A program made the position numbers and the translations under genes. From contig JACKBC010000013.1 of NCBI GenBank assembly GCA_020634755.1, forward strand, positions 1-64,000: a stretch of 64,000 bases of DNA. Reading direction: 5' to 3'. Of the stretch, positions 8,939 to 17,919 are shown one piece after another (the first letter of the stretch is position 1; every line of letters starts with the position of its first letter). This DNA comes from Caldilineaceae bacterium (GTDB lineage: Bacteria > Chloroflexota > Anaerolineae > Caldilineales > Caldilineaceae). The notes beneath the pieces were generated by a model. That model ran no database searches and had not been told where the DNA came from. It saw nothing but the letters and a program-made list of their open reading frames with translations.

Positions 8939-9535
8939 ATGAGCAATAGCGACACAACCATGACAACGACCGAACGTCCCCGCTGGTCCGACGTGCAAAC
9001 CGCGCACGGCTTTCCAGGTGATCAGATTACCTCGGCGCTGCAAAAAGAGATCCGGCGTGGTCACACAGAGAATGCCGCGCTAATTGCGTATGAAATGTAC
9101 GCCAGCGGTCCCGACATGGAAGCTTATCTGTGGTCCCGCTTGCTGGTGATCTCGGTGGAGGATATTGGCTTTGCCGACCTGAACGCGCCCATCTTGATCA
9201 ACGCGCTGCATCAAATGGTGCAAACCCTGCCGCCGGACTCAGGCGACCGCAAGCTCTTTGCCATTCACGCCGTGCGCTATCTGTGCGGCTGCCAGAAAGA
9301 CCGCTCCAGTGATGAAATGGCCGGCTGGATCGCCCACGTGGTGGAGAAGGAGGGGGTGCGCCCGCAGATCCCCGATTATGCGTTCGATGTGCATACGGTG
9401 GAAGGGCGCGCGCGTGGGCGCGGTCTGCGTCATTTTTATGAAGAAGGCGCCCAGCTGGAGCCCGAGTTGGCAGGGCGGGATACGACCTATCGAGAGCGCA
9501 TCATGGCGCTGCTGGATGAAGGGAAGTTGGGGTAG
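8939..9535 (+). CDS. Stand-alone RarA/MgsA C-terminal-like domain protein
   Basis: Protein of 198 residues resembling only the C-terminal part of the AAA+ recombination factor RarA/MgsA (COG2256). SALQKEIRRGHTENAALIAYEMY and SRLLVISVEDIGFADLNA match the 'SAL.KS.RGSD..AALY...RL...ASEDIG.AD' region of that family. No Walker A or B motif is present, so it cannot hydrolyse ATP. In full-length RarA this part mediates tetramerisation and contacts single-strand-binding protein. Such free domains are known in some bacteria; their role is unclear. ATG at 8939 or 8960 could be the start. It follows the dioxygenases on the same strand. Confidence 0.75.
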   Translation: MSNSDTTMTTTERPRWSDVQTAHGFPGDQITSALQKEIRRGHTENAALIAYEMYASGPDMEAYLWSRLLVISVEDIGFADLNAPILINALHQMVQTLPPDSGDRKLFAIHAVRYLCGCQKDRSSDEMAGWIAHVVEKEGVRPQIPDYAFDVHTVEGRARGRGLRHFYEEGAQLEPELAGRDTTYRERIMALLDEGKLG

Positions 9536-9587
9536 TACAAGCGCCACTTACATTTGTGCTTGTCTCGCAGTTGTCCTTGCTTTATAA

Positions 9588-9675
9588 ACTTATGTTGCGC
9601 AAGCCTGGAGGAACGTTGGCTCGACGACGTTCCTGTTTCTCTCTAGCAGACTGGCTGTCGCTGCGTAACGTGAAT
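9588..9675 (+). mobile_element. 88-bp MITE-like element, copy 2, with 5-bp target duplication
   Basis: The same 88-bp unit as at 3608 and 31956. It is flanked by perfect direct repeats TATAA (9583-9587 and 9676-9680). TIRs are ACTTATGTTGCGCA and TGCGTAACGTGAAT. The internal hairpin is GAACGT / ACGTTC. Its right end abuts the stop codon of the minus-strand acetyltransferase gene. Confidence 0.85.
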
Positions 9676-10451
9676 TATAAAATCACGCGCAGTAATTTTG
9701 ACTTCGTGATGTATCCAGCGCTTTCAAGCGTTACGCGCGACTCCGCGTTGTAATACCAGCAACCGGCCACGGGTGTTAACCCCAGTTCAAAAGCGATACG
9801 CTTGAGGTGTAAAATAATCGATCTCCCAACGCCAAGTTTTCTCATACTTGCTTTGGTGAGTACACCGATGCTAACGCAGTTGTCCATTATTTTGTTTCTG
9901 ACCACAATGCCAATCCCCAGTATCTCATTTTCTTTTTCGAGCACATACAACTCTTTCTTTCCAATGACATCCTCGTAATTATCCAGGAAATCTTCTGCGA
10001 AGCCCCGGATTTCATCCAGGTCTGCCATCTTTGCCAGTCTAAAGTAGTCCTTGCCAAATTCTGCTGGTCTGACAGATCTGGCCGTATCTGAAAAATGCAA
10101 TGCCTGAATTTTTATGTCTTTATGATTTTCCAAAACAATTGAGAGTGCAGCGATATCCGTCGTAGGAATGAAAGCATCCTTGAGTGCATAAGTTTCTTTT
10201 ATCTTCTCAAAAATTCTAACCCCTTTAGAAAAATAGATGTCGTCAATATATAAAATCGTCAGACGCTTGTTATTGATGCCAAAGAAGCCACATTTCTGAG
10301 ATTCTATTTCAATGGAATAAAGCGCTGACTCGATGATAAAGTCTTCAAGAAAATCATCATAAGGGATTGATATTTGTTTTTTGTATTTCGCAATGAAGGC
10401 TGAATTACTTTCAAAATCTGCTTGGAAAAAACGTATATCATTTTCTGCCAT
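9675..10451 (-). CDS. GNAT family N-acetyltransferase
   Basis: Protein of 258 residues with a GNAT domain at about 130-255. It shows the strand-loop that binds acetyl-CoA (MRKLGVGRSIILHLKRIAFE, fitting R-x-x-G-x-G) and the C-terminal AGCWYYNAESRVTLESAGY typical of the fold. The N-terminal 120 residues look like a degenerate second GNAT-like half. Codon use is markedly AT-rich compared with the dioxygenase and transporter genes, and the gene sits next to pseudogenes, so recent transfer is likely. An 88-bp MITE has inserted exactly at the 3' end; because the target duplication restores TAA, the reading frame is unaltered. The substrate is unknown. Confidence 0.82.
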   Translation of the reverse strand: MAENDIRFFQADFESNSAFIAKYKKQISIPYDDFLEDFIIESALYSIEIESQKCGFFGINNKRLTILYIDDIYFSKGVRIFEKIKETYALKDAFIPTTDIAALSIVLENHKDIKIQALHFSDTARSVRPAEFGKDYFRLAKMADLDEIRGFAEDFLDNYEDVIGKKELYVLEKENEILGIGIVVRNKIMDNCVSIGVLTKASMRKLGVGRSIILHLKRIAFELGLTPVAGCWYYNAESRVTLESAGYITKSKLLRVIL

Positions 10452-10646
10452 GTAAAATAATTCTCCTGTGAGCGGCGCCAGCTAACGCAGAGCCTACCCG
10501 CCAAAGAAGCGGACCGACCAGCTGCCTGTAACCGAAGCACCTTAGCCAGAACCACCTCCCAAAATCAAATATTGACCGGACGCCTAGGCTAACGACTTTG
10601 CTCGGTTGCGAGCAATATCGAAACACACAAGAATATTACGCCCTAT

Positions 10647-11170
10647 TTACCTATAGTCGTTGACTGGCTGGTACCCTCGAAAATAATCAACCTCGCATGT
10701 CTTCGGCCATGCGCTTGCAGATAGGTTCTTCTCTAGCCGATCTGGCAATTCGTAAATTCCTAGCATGAACTGCATCGGATAGTTCGGGGATTGTTCAACT
10801 CGCCTGGTTTTTACATTATCAACATAAAAGTCGATATACGTTGGTGTCCATTCTGCTGCATAGATGTGGTACTTGCTGGCATCGATTGCTAGCTCATCCC
10901 GATACGATTCATCACTAATCGACGGGTCGTTGAATTGCTTTACTCCATATCCGTTTTGGCTACTTTCGGCGGTTATGTCTTGACCAAAAATCTCACAGAT
11001 GTCGATCACCGCTGAGTCTTCCGGCTGTTCTTCAAACGCCAAAGATTACCATACCACCAATAGCTAGGTCCCACTAAGACAGGCGATCATCCAAACTTCA
11101 TACTCCAACATCAATACTACATCCTTGAATATGGGTGTCAAGATCTCGATGTCCGGCAGATAGCAGGTGA
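10647..11170 (-). pseudogene. Decayed GH16 family beta-glucanase, C-terminal remnant
   Basis: The segment 10647-11042 (minus) reads as the C-terminal part of a GH16 jelly-roll enzyme: IDICEIFG (catalytic ExDxxE region), YHIYAAEWTPTYIDFYVDN, PMQFMLGIYELP and WPKTCEVDYFRGYQP. The first catalytic Glu appears as Val (AVIDICE). Further upstream, matching pieces occur in other frames (SYWWYGNLWR, then EVWMIACLSGT), separated by frameshifts and stops. There is no start codon or signal peptide in frame. The gene is broken and inactive; the C-terminal reading frame alone cannot fold as a full jelly roll. Confidence 0.7.
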
Positions 11171-11398
11171 GATTGTTCACCTTAGTCCGGTCGTAATGTA
11201 GGGTGTAAACACATCGTGTCCAATGTGGACTGCAGTAGAGGGTAAATCCAGTTTTTTTTTCCAGTACCAACCACTGTGCCATCCGCCGTGAATAAGAACA
11301 TAGGTCACCATATTTTCTTCCTTCGTATACACAAATGAAAAAATAAGCGACCCATAGATTTCTGCTTGATTTCGCCCCCTGGCTAACGCTCAAATGAG

Positions 11399-11440
11399 TT
11401 TCGACGTAGTCGCAGAGGCACTAACCTCTGCGACTCGAAA
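11399..11440. repeat. Strong hairpin in the decayed island
   Basis: GTCGCAGAGG (11409-11418) pairs perfectly with CCTCTGCGAC (11425-11434). An outer TTTCGA/TCGAAA stem is separated by a 4-nt bulge on one side only, and a TAAC/GTTA pair lies further out. It resembles the folded arm of an integron attC site but lacks convincing R boxes. Confidence 0.5.
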
Positions 11441-11504
11441 GTTAATTTCTTGGGCTTGACTTGATTTTTTATTTGTTAGGAAAGCGTTGAGGTACTCACT
11501 CAAT

Positions 11505-12440
11505 TACTTGGCCTGCCAATCGAGCGACGATAGACCAAAGGTCCTTAACACTGGACGATGGAATGGTGCAAAGCATGACACCTATATTGCTCTCGAATCA
11601 TTTGAGTTTGTCGATTAGTTGGTCAACATCACCAATGAGAATAATATAGGGTGATTCTAAGATATTCCTTTATTTTAGTTCAGGTGGAACCTTTAAACGT
11701 TGTGCTTCTGTGGCCCACTTTTCGCTGCTTGTTGTTGACTCACCATCCGTATTTAACAGCTAAAACATATGCATTGTAATTCAAGAGCCTGAACTGTTCA
11801 CCGGCCGCTTCGCACCCACACGCTACCTTTGAGCGAAAGCTGGCAAAGAAAGCTCTGTGATCCATTGTTCCGTCTTTTTGAAAGCGGATTCACGCTGGAT
11901 GATGTCTGCCCCACGCAACCCGCTGAAGCGATAAGATCCGTTTGCTGCCCCTCACCCGATTAGTGGTGGGTTAAAGTCGGTTGGCCTGCATCAACCACCC
12001 CCAGGGTTACTAATCGTATAATATTGACCTCAAACAAAACCTTTAATCTGAAATAGACCTTTGAGAATGCGAATACCCTGATCAGGCGGCGGAACCCGTA
12101 CCAGGACGTAAAGACGAGCCTGGCTCGTAGCCGGTTCCCACCTGGTCCGTCCCGATCCCTAACTCTAAGCGGCGATTGGAAATGAGGTCGATGGTTACGG
12201 CTTCGTTGGCCAAAATGCCGGATGCCGGAAAGTCGTTTCCAAATACAGCACCAGGGAGATTTAACTTTGAATCGAGCGCCAACGCCGCTGGCGTGGCAAT
12301 CGGCCCTCAATCAGCCCACTGACATGATCCGAAACGGTTGATCATCAAAAATTTTGCGGTTCCGGCCTTGACGTTAATTAAGCGATCTCAGCCCGGGTCA
12401 ATGCTTTGAATCGCGAGTACTAAACGGAAATTTATGCGTT
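11505..12440 (-). pseudogene. Decayed luciferase-like (LLM class, F420-type) oxidoreductase
   Basis: A whole LLM-class flavin/F420-dependent oxidoreductase can be traced across several frames of the minus strand. N-terminal pieces near 12430-12310 are FRLVLAIQS and DHVSGLIEG. Next come GPIATPAALALDSKL and GNDFPASGILANEAVTIDLI, then RRLELGIGTDQVG (12280-12080). GSKRILSL and ADIIQRESAFKKTEQW are near 11930-11850, and AAGEQFRLLNYNAYVLAV near 11800. The C-terminus reads SPYIILIGDVDQLIDKL ... IVARLAGQ (11660-11505). At least five frameshifts and several stops interrupt it. Order and spacing match the family (about 300 residues), so this is one old pseudogene rather than chance. Confidence 0.75.
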
Positions 12441-13239
12441 TGCCTACGATCCTTTTATTTGGTCTGCCGCTTGAACTGCACAGATCAGTTGCTGCAAGCG
12501 TCTCCAAGAACAAACGCAATACAAGGAGTTGAACGTCCGGTGCCACCCGGCCAGTAGATTGTCCACTGAAACGCCCGCTTGCGGCCTGGTGCATTGCATT
12601 TATGCCACGAGCATTGGCGTGGAATTTCGACAGTTAGTGAATACATTTGTCGGCAGCTACAATATATCAACCAGGAATCTGATTTAACGAACTCTTGTAA
12701 ATACTTGGCTGATCGGGATGGGCGGCGCGACCGCAAGCATATGATACTATGCCGCATGACTTTGACAATTTCACGACATCGAAAATAGTTTCCTGCAGAA
12801 CCAGATGGTTCCCCATCACCCTGGAAATAAGTAGATCGTTGAAACCCACCAATCTTTCATTCGGATCTTCATTCGTGATAACCGTCTACGTTTCGATCCG
12901 CGCTTGACTAAAAGTTTCGCTAATAATCGAAATTCGGCGCGGGATTGAGCTGCCGTAGACTCGGACGGTTTCTTGGGAAAATGGTCAAATCACGTCTTGT
13001 AAAATTGCAAGAATTTCCCTTTGGTCCTGCATCGAGATACCTGAAGTGATGCCAACGCGAACCGATAGTAGCGAGTTTTTCGATGTTTAGTTTGAAAGCA
13101 GAAGCAGATGGTGCCGCATATCAAACCTGTCGCACCGCTCGCATATTATGGAACGATTATTGCATAGATTAGTTGATTTATCAACACCCTTGCGATTTCC
13201 TGACCCCGCTCAGGCAGCATCACGCACGCCGTTGCTCAC
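12441..13239. other. Gap with unidentified, probably decayed coding sequence
   Basis: No intact gene. On the minus strand, pieces such as RVGITSGISMQDQREILAILQDV (near 13060-12990) and LVGFNDLLISRVMGNHLVLQETIFDVVKL (12850-12765) look protein-like but stops separate them, and I do not recognise the family. Probably another pseudogene of the same island. Confidence 0.35.
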
Positions 13240-13267
13240 ATGAAACGCCCCACAATTTTTAAGCCGT

Positions 13268-13296
13268 TTGCCGATCGGTGCACACCTCTGTATAAT
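13268..13296 (+). promoter_or_regulatory. Sigma-70 type promoter of the peptide-type ABC operon
   Basis: A consensus TATAAT (13291-13296) lies 17 nt after TTGCCG (13268-13273, 4 of 6 matches to TTGACA). Transcription from about 13303 would give a 5' leader of about 137 nt before the GTG start at 13440. The leader contains a second Shine-Dalgarno-like AAAGGAGG near 13330 with no good start after it. Confidence 0.6.
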
Positions 13297-13439
13297 ACAG
13301 CTATCTCCAATCCCAACTCCAACAACTCGAAAGGAGGAATCGCGCCGCTCCCCGGCTTTTCCACTAGCCTATCCGCAACAGAGTGTTCCAGCATTGAATC
13401 CATGAAGTTGCCCCCGCTACAAACCAAGGAGGAATTCAC

Positions 13440-15125
13440 GTGAAACTGCGTACTGGCACTGTTTGGACCGTCTTGTCATTGTTGCTTGTTCTCTCCCTCA
13501 TTTTGGCAGCTTGCGCCCCGGCCGCCGCGCCGGCCGATGCGGGCAGCGCCGCGGCGTCCGATGCCGAAGCCGCCCCCGCCGCCATGGCGCCCGAAGCGCC
13601 CGGCACCGCGGATGACGGCATGATGCGCCCCTCGGGCGAGCCCAAGCATGGCGGCATTCTGCGCACCGCCTTTGGCGTCACCACCGCCCATTTTGATATT
13701 CACCAGGGCGGCTCCACCTCCGTTTTGGCCCATATGTACAACGGCCTGGTCCGCCTCAACCTGGTGGACGGGCTGCGCTCGGTCATTCCCGATTTGGCCA
13801 CCAGTTGGGACGTTTCCGAGGACGGTCTCACCTATGTGTTCCACCTGCGCGAGGGCGTCACTTTTCACGACGGCGAGCCGTTTACTTCCGCCGATGTAGT
13901 GGCCACCTTCAACCGCATTATGGACCCGCCCGAAGGCGTGGTCAGCGTCTTTAAGGACGAGCTGGTCATGGTGGACAGCGTGGAAGCGGTGGACGATCTA
14001 ACCGTGCAGTTTAACCTCAACGCGCCGCGCTCCTATTTCCTGGACCTGCTGGCCGGCACCGGCATGGTGATCTACTCGGCCAAGTCGCTGGCGGAAAATA
14101 ACAACGATCTGCGCGAGGTGATTGCGCCCGGCACCGGCGCCTTTAAATATGTAGAATATCAGACCGCCGAAAAGTGGATTTTGGAGCGCAACGAGAATTA
14201 TTGGGACTCCGAACTACCCTATGTGGATGGGCTGGAGCTGCTGCACGTGCCCGCCTGGTCCGATCGCGGCACGGCGGTGCTGACCGGACAGGCCGATATG
14301 TCGTGGAACGTGGCCTATGAAACGTGGGTGGAGGGCGAGAGCCGCGATGACGTATCTGTCAACAAGCTGGCTAACTTTGGCGCCTATTGGCTCTTTTACA
14401 ACACGACCAAAGAGCCGCTCAACGATGCCCGCGTGCGCCGCGCCATGAACTTGGCCGTCAGCCGCCAGAATCTGATTAAAGCCTTCTCCAGCCAGGAGCA
14501 GATCAACCTGACGCGCTGGGTGCCGCAGGGTGACCCATATGCCACACCGCCAGAAGAGATCGCCACGCTGCCCGGCTATCGCGAAGACAAGACCGCAGAT
14601 ATCGAAGAGGCCAAAGCGTTGCTGGCCGAAGCGGGCTATCCCGACGGTTTCTCCATGGAGCTGCTGGCCGCCGCCGGTCCACAGGCTGAGCTGCTGGCGC
14701 CGGCCATTCAAGATATGCTCCAGCGCAACCTCAACATCCAGACCGAAATCCGCATTATTGAGCGCTCGCTGCTGGTGGAAGAGCAGAAGGCAGGCAACTT
14801 TGAGCTGGTGCTGGATACGCGCGGCCACGGCCTTTCCGACATTTCGCCGCGCGCCAATCTGTGGTGGCGCACCGGTGGTTCGCAAAACTTTGGCCAATAT
14901 TCGAACGCCGACTTTGACGCCCTGCTGGACCAGATCGACAGCGAGCTGGATACAACCGTGCGCGCCGACCTGATCCGCCAGGCCGAAGAGCTGTTGGACC
15001 AGGACCCGCCGTCGCTGCTCATTGGCTACACGTTCCACCTGCCCATGTGGAGCAACAAGTCTGATGTATTCTGCTCGATGCGCCAGGTTGAATGGGGCGG
15101 ATTTATATTATCCGGCCAGGAATAA
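13440..15125 (+). CDS. Peptide/opine-type ABC transporter substrate-binding lipoprotein (SBP_bac_5)
   Basis: Extracytoplasmic solute receptor of the Dpp/Opp class, 561 residues. The GTG start is set by AAGGAGGA 7 nt upstream. The signal peptide ends in a lipobox (LILAAC, lipidated Cys25), followed by an Ala-rich linker to about residue 65. The family core then shows KHGGILRTAF, PDLATSWDVSEDGLTYVFHLREG and FHDGEPFTSADVVATFNRI. Two permease genes and a cupin gene follow on the same strand. No ATPase genes are in the cluster, so they must lie elsewhere. SBP_bac_5 proteins bind peptides, opines, nickel or sugars; the ligand cannot be told here. Confidence 0.94.
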   Translation: MKLRTGTVWTVLSLLLVLSLILAACAPAAAPADAGSAAASDAEAAPAAMAPEAPGTADDGMMRPSGEPKHGGILRTAFGVTTAHFDIHQGGSTSVLAHMYNGLVRLNLVDGLRSVIPDLATSWDVSEDGLTYVFHLREGVTFHDGEPFTSADVVATFNRIMDPPEGVVSVFKDELVMVDSVEAVDDLTVQFNLNAPRSYFLDLLAGTGMVIYSAKSLAENNNDLREVIAPGTGAFKYVEYQTAEKWILERNENYWDSELPYVDGLELLHVPAWSDRGTAVLTGQADMSWNVAYETWVEGESRDDVSVNKLANFGAYWLFYNTTKEPLNDARVRRAMNLAVSRQNLIKAFSSQEQINLTRWVPQGDPYATPPEEIATLPGYREDKTADIEEAKALLAEAGYPDGFSMELLAAAGPQAELLAPAIQDMLQRNLNIQTEIRIIERSLLVEEQKAGNFELVLDTRGHGLSDISPRANLWWRTGGSQNFGQYSNADFDALLDQIDSELDTTVRADLIRQAEELLDQDPPSLLIGYTFHLPMWSNKSDVFCSMRQVEWGGFILSGQE

Positions 15126-15239
15126 GATGACGAGGTGAAAGGGTGACGAGGTGGTGAGGTCAAGGGGTGAGGCATCGCGCCATGTTACCCTTTCATCCTG
15201 TCACCCACTCACCCTTTCACCTTGTCACCCTTTCAAATC
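15126..15239 (+). repeat. Intercistronic inverted repeat of 8-nt words (locus 2)
   Basis: The left arm from 15126 reads GATGACGA GGTGAAAG GGTGACGA GGTGGTGA GGTCAAGG GGTGAGGC. The right arm from 15184 reads GTTACCCT TTCATCCT GTCACCCA CTCACCCT TTCACCTT GTCACCCT TTC. The arms are largely complementary. The 117-bp gap between receptor and permease genes consists of nothing else, and no Shine-Dalgarno is evident before the permease ATG. Confidence 0.75.
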
Positions 15240-15242
15240 AAA

Positions 15243-16202
15243 ATGTCTAAATACATCCTAAACCGCATCCTCATCGCCATCCCCACCATCATTGGCATCA
15301 CCATGCTAATCTTTTTGGCCATGCGCGTGCTGCCGGGGGATCCGCTGGCTATTGTGCAGTCGGAATCGACGGGCGCATACGTGCTGAGCGACGACGAATT
15401 GCAGCAGTTGCGCGCCAGCCTGGGGTTAGACCAGCCCTACTATATCCAATATCTGGACTGGATGCGCCAGGTGTTGTCTGGCAACTTTGGCACTTCCTTC
15501 TGGACCAACGAGCCGATCAGCGCGCTGATTGCGCGGCGTGGACCCATTACGGCGCAGATCGCCATTATGGCGGTGATCCTTTCATGGCTGATTGGCGTGC
15601 CCGTGGGCATGCTCAGCGCCATGTGGCGCAACTCCATGCTGGATTACGCCTCCCGCCTGACGGTGACGGTTTTTATTGCCATGCCCAGCTACTGGGTGGG
15701 TATGCTCATCGTGCTTTTCACCGTGCTGGTCTATTCGTGGCGACCGCCGCTGACGATCATCCAGTTTTGGGACGACCCCATTGGCAACATGCAGATCACG
15801 CTGCTGCCTTCGCTGGCACTGGGCGCGGGGCTGGCCGCAGTGACGGCGCGCATGGCGCGTTCGGCCGCGCTGGAGGTGATGTATGAGGATTATGTGCGTA
15901 CGGCGCGCGCCAAAGGGCTGAGTTACGCCGCCGTGGTCTGGCGGCACGTTTTTAAGAACGCCATGCTGCCGGTTATCACTACATCGGGCCTGGCGCTGGG
16001 CGGGCTGCTGGGCGGCGCCGTTTCGGTGGAAAAAGCCTTTGGCATCCCCGGCCTGGGCAATCTGCTGGTACAGGCGCTGACCGAGCGCGACTGGATGATG
16101 ATCCAAAATCTGGTGCTGCTCTACGGCCTGATCTTCGCCGTGATCAACCTGCTGGTGGATCTGAGCTATGCCTGGTTCGACCCACGGATTCGCTATGAGT
16201 AA
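15243..16202 (+). CDS. ABC transporter permease, DppB/OppB type
   Basis: Inner-membrane permease of 319 residues. The ATG at 15243 (MSKYILNRILIAIPTIIGIT) gives the canonical N-terminus; an upstream TTG in frame lies in the repeat and is rejected. Six TM segments are expected. The signature region VLPGDPLAIVQ follows TM1. The EAA loop, which contacts the ATPase, is YEDYVRTARAKGLSYAAVVWRH around residue 215-235. It pairs with the DppC-like product encoded 6 nt downstream. Confidence 0.94.
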   Translation: MSKYILNRILIAIPTIIGITMLIFLAMRVLPGDPLAIVQSESTGAYVLSDDELQQLRASLGLDQPYYIQYLDWMRQVLSGNFGTSFWTNEPISALIARRGPITAQIAIMAVILSWLIGVPVGMLSAMWRNSMLDYASRLTVTVFIAMPSYWVGMLIVLFTVLVYSWRPPLTIIQFWDDPIGNMQITLLPSLALGAGLAAVTARMARSAALEVMYEDYVRTARAKGLSYAAVVWRHVFKNAMLPVITTSGLALGGLLGGAVSVEKAFGIPGLGNLLVQALTERDWMMIQNLVLLYGLIFAVINLLVDLSYAWFDPRIRYE

Positions 16203-16208
16203 TCATTT

Positions 16209-17129
16209 ATGAGCAACTTAAGCACAGCCATTTCCAACAAAAATCCGGCGTCTTTGCCGTCCTCTGAAGCAGGCGGCGTGGGACAACGCACTTTAAGCGC
16301 CATCCGGCGCTTTATCCGCTCGTCGCCCGTGGGCGCGGTTTCGCTGGCCATCTGGATCATCATTATCTTCATGGCGATTTTTGCACCGCAGATCGCGCCC
16401 CACGACCCGCTGGAGCCGACCTATGTGGAGGAAGGGCCTTCCGCCGCTCACATCCTCGGCACGGATCGGCTGGGCCGCGACGTGTTGAGCCGCATTATCT
16501 TTGGCGCCCGCATTACGCTGCTTGTGGCCTTTATTTCTGTGCTGCTGGGCGATGCCATTGGCTTCCTGTGGGGTATTGCCAGCGGCTATTTAGGCGAGCG
16601 CTTTGACCTGATCAGCCAGCGGCTGGTAGATGTGCTCATGTCGTTTCCCGGGCTGATTTTGGCGCTGCTGCTCATGGTGGTGCTGGGCGCCGGATTGACC
16701 ACCGTGATCATCGCCATTGCGGTCACGCGCATTCCCTCTTCCACGCGCATTACGCGCTCGGTGGTGCTGACCGTAAAAGAGACCTCCTATGTGGAAGCCG
16801 CCCGCATGATTGGCGTGCCCACCTGGGCCATTATGCTGCGCCACGTGGCGCCCCAGTGCGTGGCGCCGATCCTGGTGGTGGCCACGCTGCACCTGGGCGC
16901 GGCCATCTTTGCCGAATCCGCCTTGAGCTTTCTCGGCATGGGCATTCCGCCGCCCGCGCCCAGCTGGGGCAATATGCTGGGCGGCGTGCTGGCCGCGGCC
17001 TTTCGTCCGCCCTGGTGGCTGGTCATTTTTCCCGGTCTCGCCATTACCATTTCGATTATGGCCGCCAATCTGATCGGGGATGCGCTGCGCGATTTCTTGG
17101 ATCCCAAGTTGCGGCAGCGGCTGGATTGA
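16209..17129 (+). CDS. ABC transporter permease, DppC/OppC type
   Basis: Second permease of the importer, 306 residues. It has the OppC N-terminal TM (SLAIWIIIIFMAIFAP), the conserved periplasmic segment APHDPLEP ... HILGTDRLGRDVLSRIIFGA, and the EAA loop YVEAARMIGVPTWAIMLRHV. The C-terminal NLIGDALRDFLDPKLRQ is family-typical. It begins 6 nt after the first permease stop, indicating translational coupling. No DppD/DppF ATPase follows; the next gene encodes a cupin. Confidence 0.95.
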   Translation: MSNLSTAISNKNPASLPSSEAGGVGQRTLSAIRRFIRSSPVGAVSLAIWIIIIFMAIFAPQIAPHDPLEPTYVEEGPSAAHILGTDRLGRDVLSRIIFGARITLLVAFISVLLGDAIGFLWGIASGYLGERFDLISQRLVDVLMSFPGLILALLLMVVLGAGLTTVIIAIAVTRIPSSTRITRSVVLTVKETSYVEAARMIGVPTWAIMLRHVAPQCVAPILVVATLHLGAAIFAESALSFLGMGIPPPAPSWGNMLGGVLAAAFRPPWWLVIFPGLAITISIMAANLIGDALRDFLDPKLRQRLD

Positions 17130-17272
17130 GAACGTGTTGCGTATTGCGTGTACTGGTGTAAGATATTGTGGTGCTGCTTATAGGATGATGTGTACAAGTC
17201 AATGAAGTAGCCATGCAAACCAGCTCCAAAACCACTCGACGCACCACGCAACACGCTAACACAAACATCCCC
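17130..17272 (+). repeat. Intercistronic inverted repeat of octamer-like words (locus 3)
   Basis: ACGTGTTGCGTATTGCGT (17132-17149) pairs with ACGCACCACGCAACACGC (17239-17256), with two internal mismatches. The right arm repeats ACGCACC ACGCAAC ACGCTAAC. A long central region of about 90 nt shows no further pattern. It lies between the second permease gene and the cupin gene. Confidence 0.5.
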
Positions 17273-17328
17273 AAGCCACATTACCATTTCTTATACGACC
17301 ATACTCAACACTCAACAGGAACCACCCC

Positions 17329-17919
17329 ATGTCCTTCCAAGTTTACGACTACCGCACGACCAACCATAACGTGCTGATCACGCCGGAGATTCGCGCCCGG
17401 CTCTATCACATGAAGCCCGGCCAGGTGGATAGTTGGCACAGCCACGATCTGGGACACGAAGTCTTTCTCATTTTAGAAGGCCAGGCCGAATTCAACATTA
17501 ACCACACCAAGCAGATTTTAGGACCAGGGCAGATGTGCATTGCGCTGGCCGATGAGATACATCAGGTGCGCAATATGCTGCCGGATCAAGAGACCGTCAT
17601 GTATCTATCGGTGACGCCCCATGTGCAGCCCACCCATACCGGTCGCACCGATGCCGATGAAAAGATGCCGCCCCATTTTACGCCCAATGCCAATTATAAT
17701 GATCCCACCGACATGACCATTTCTGTGGCGGATTTATTGTCGCGCCATCTGGAAGCTGCTGACCAAATGGTAGAAACGGCCCACGCCTTTGCCGTAAAAC
17801 AACACGAAATGGCCGATGCGTTGCGCAAGGCGCGCGACGCCGGCGACATCCACGCGGCCGAGGAAGCCCGCTGTGGAATTCGAAGCGTATACGCCGCAAT
17901 GCTGCGCCATACGCATTGA
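17329..17919 (+). CDS. Cupin domain protein
   Basis: Protein of 196 residues with one cupin barrel at about 20-100. The first motif DSWHSHDLGHEVFLILEGQAEF carries two His and a Glu for metal, and the second, GPGQMCIALADEIHQVRN, the last His. The C-terminal 90 residues are helical and charged (LSRHLEAADQMVETAHAF ... LRKARDAG) and not recognised. It closes the ABC importer cluster. In such settings cupins are usually isomerases, dioxygenases or sugar-binding regulators; there is no HTH here, so an enzymatic or sensing role is inferred only weakly. Confidence 0.8.
   Translation: MSFQVYDYRTTNHNVLITPEIRARLYHMKPGQVDSWHSHDLGHEVFLILEGQAEFNINHTKQILGPGQMCIALADEIHQVRNMLPDQETVMYLSVTPHVQPTHTGRTDADEKMPPHFTPNANYNDPTDMTISVADLLSRHLEAADQMVETAHAFAVKQHEMADALRKARDAGDIHAAEEARCGIRSVYAAMLRHTH

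Noticed and set aside
9588..9675. 88-bp elements as integron attC sites
   Set aside because: Ends carry GTT on the left and AAC on the right, the reverse of attC, and 5-bp duplications indicate transposition.
13240..13443. Short open frame ahead of the ABC receptor gene
   Set aside because: It starts upstream of the mapped TATAAT, overlaps the receptor start and has no protein-like pattern; treated as leader.
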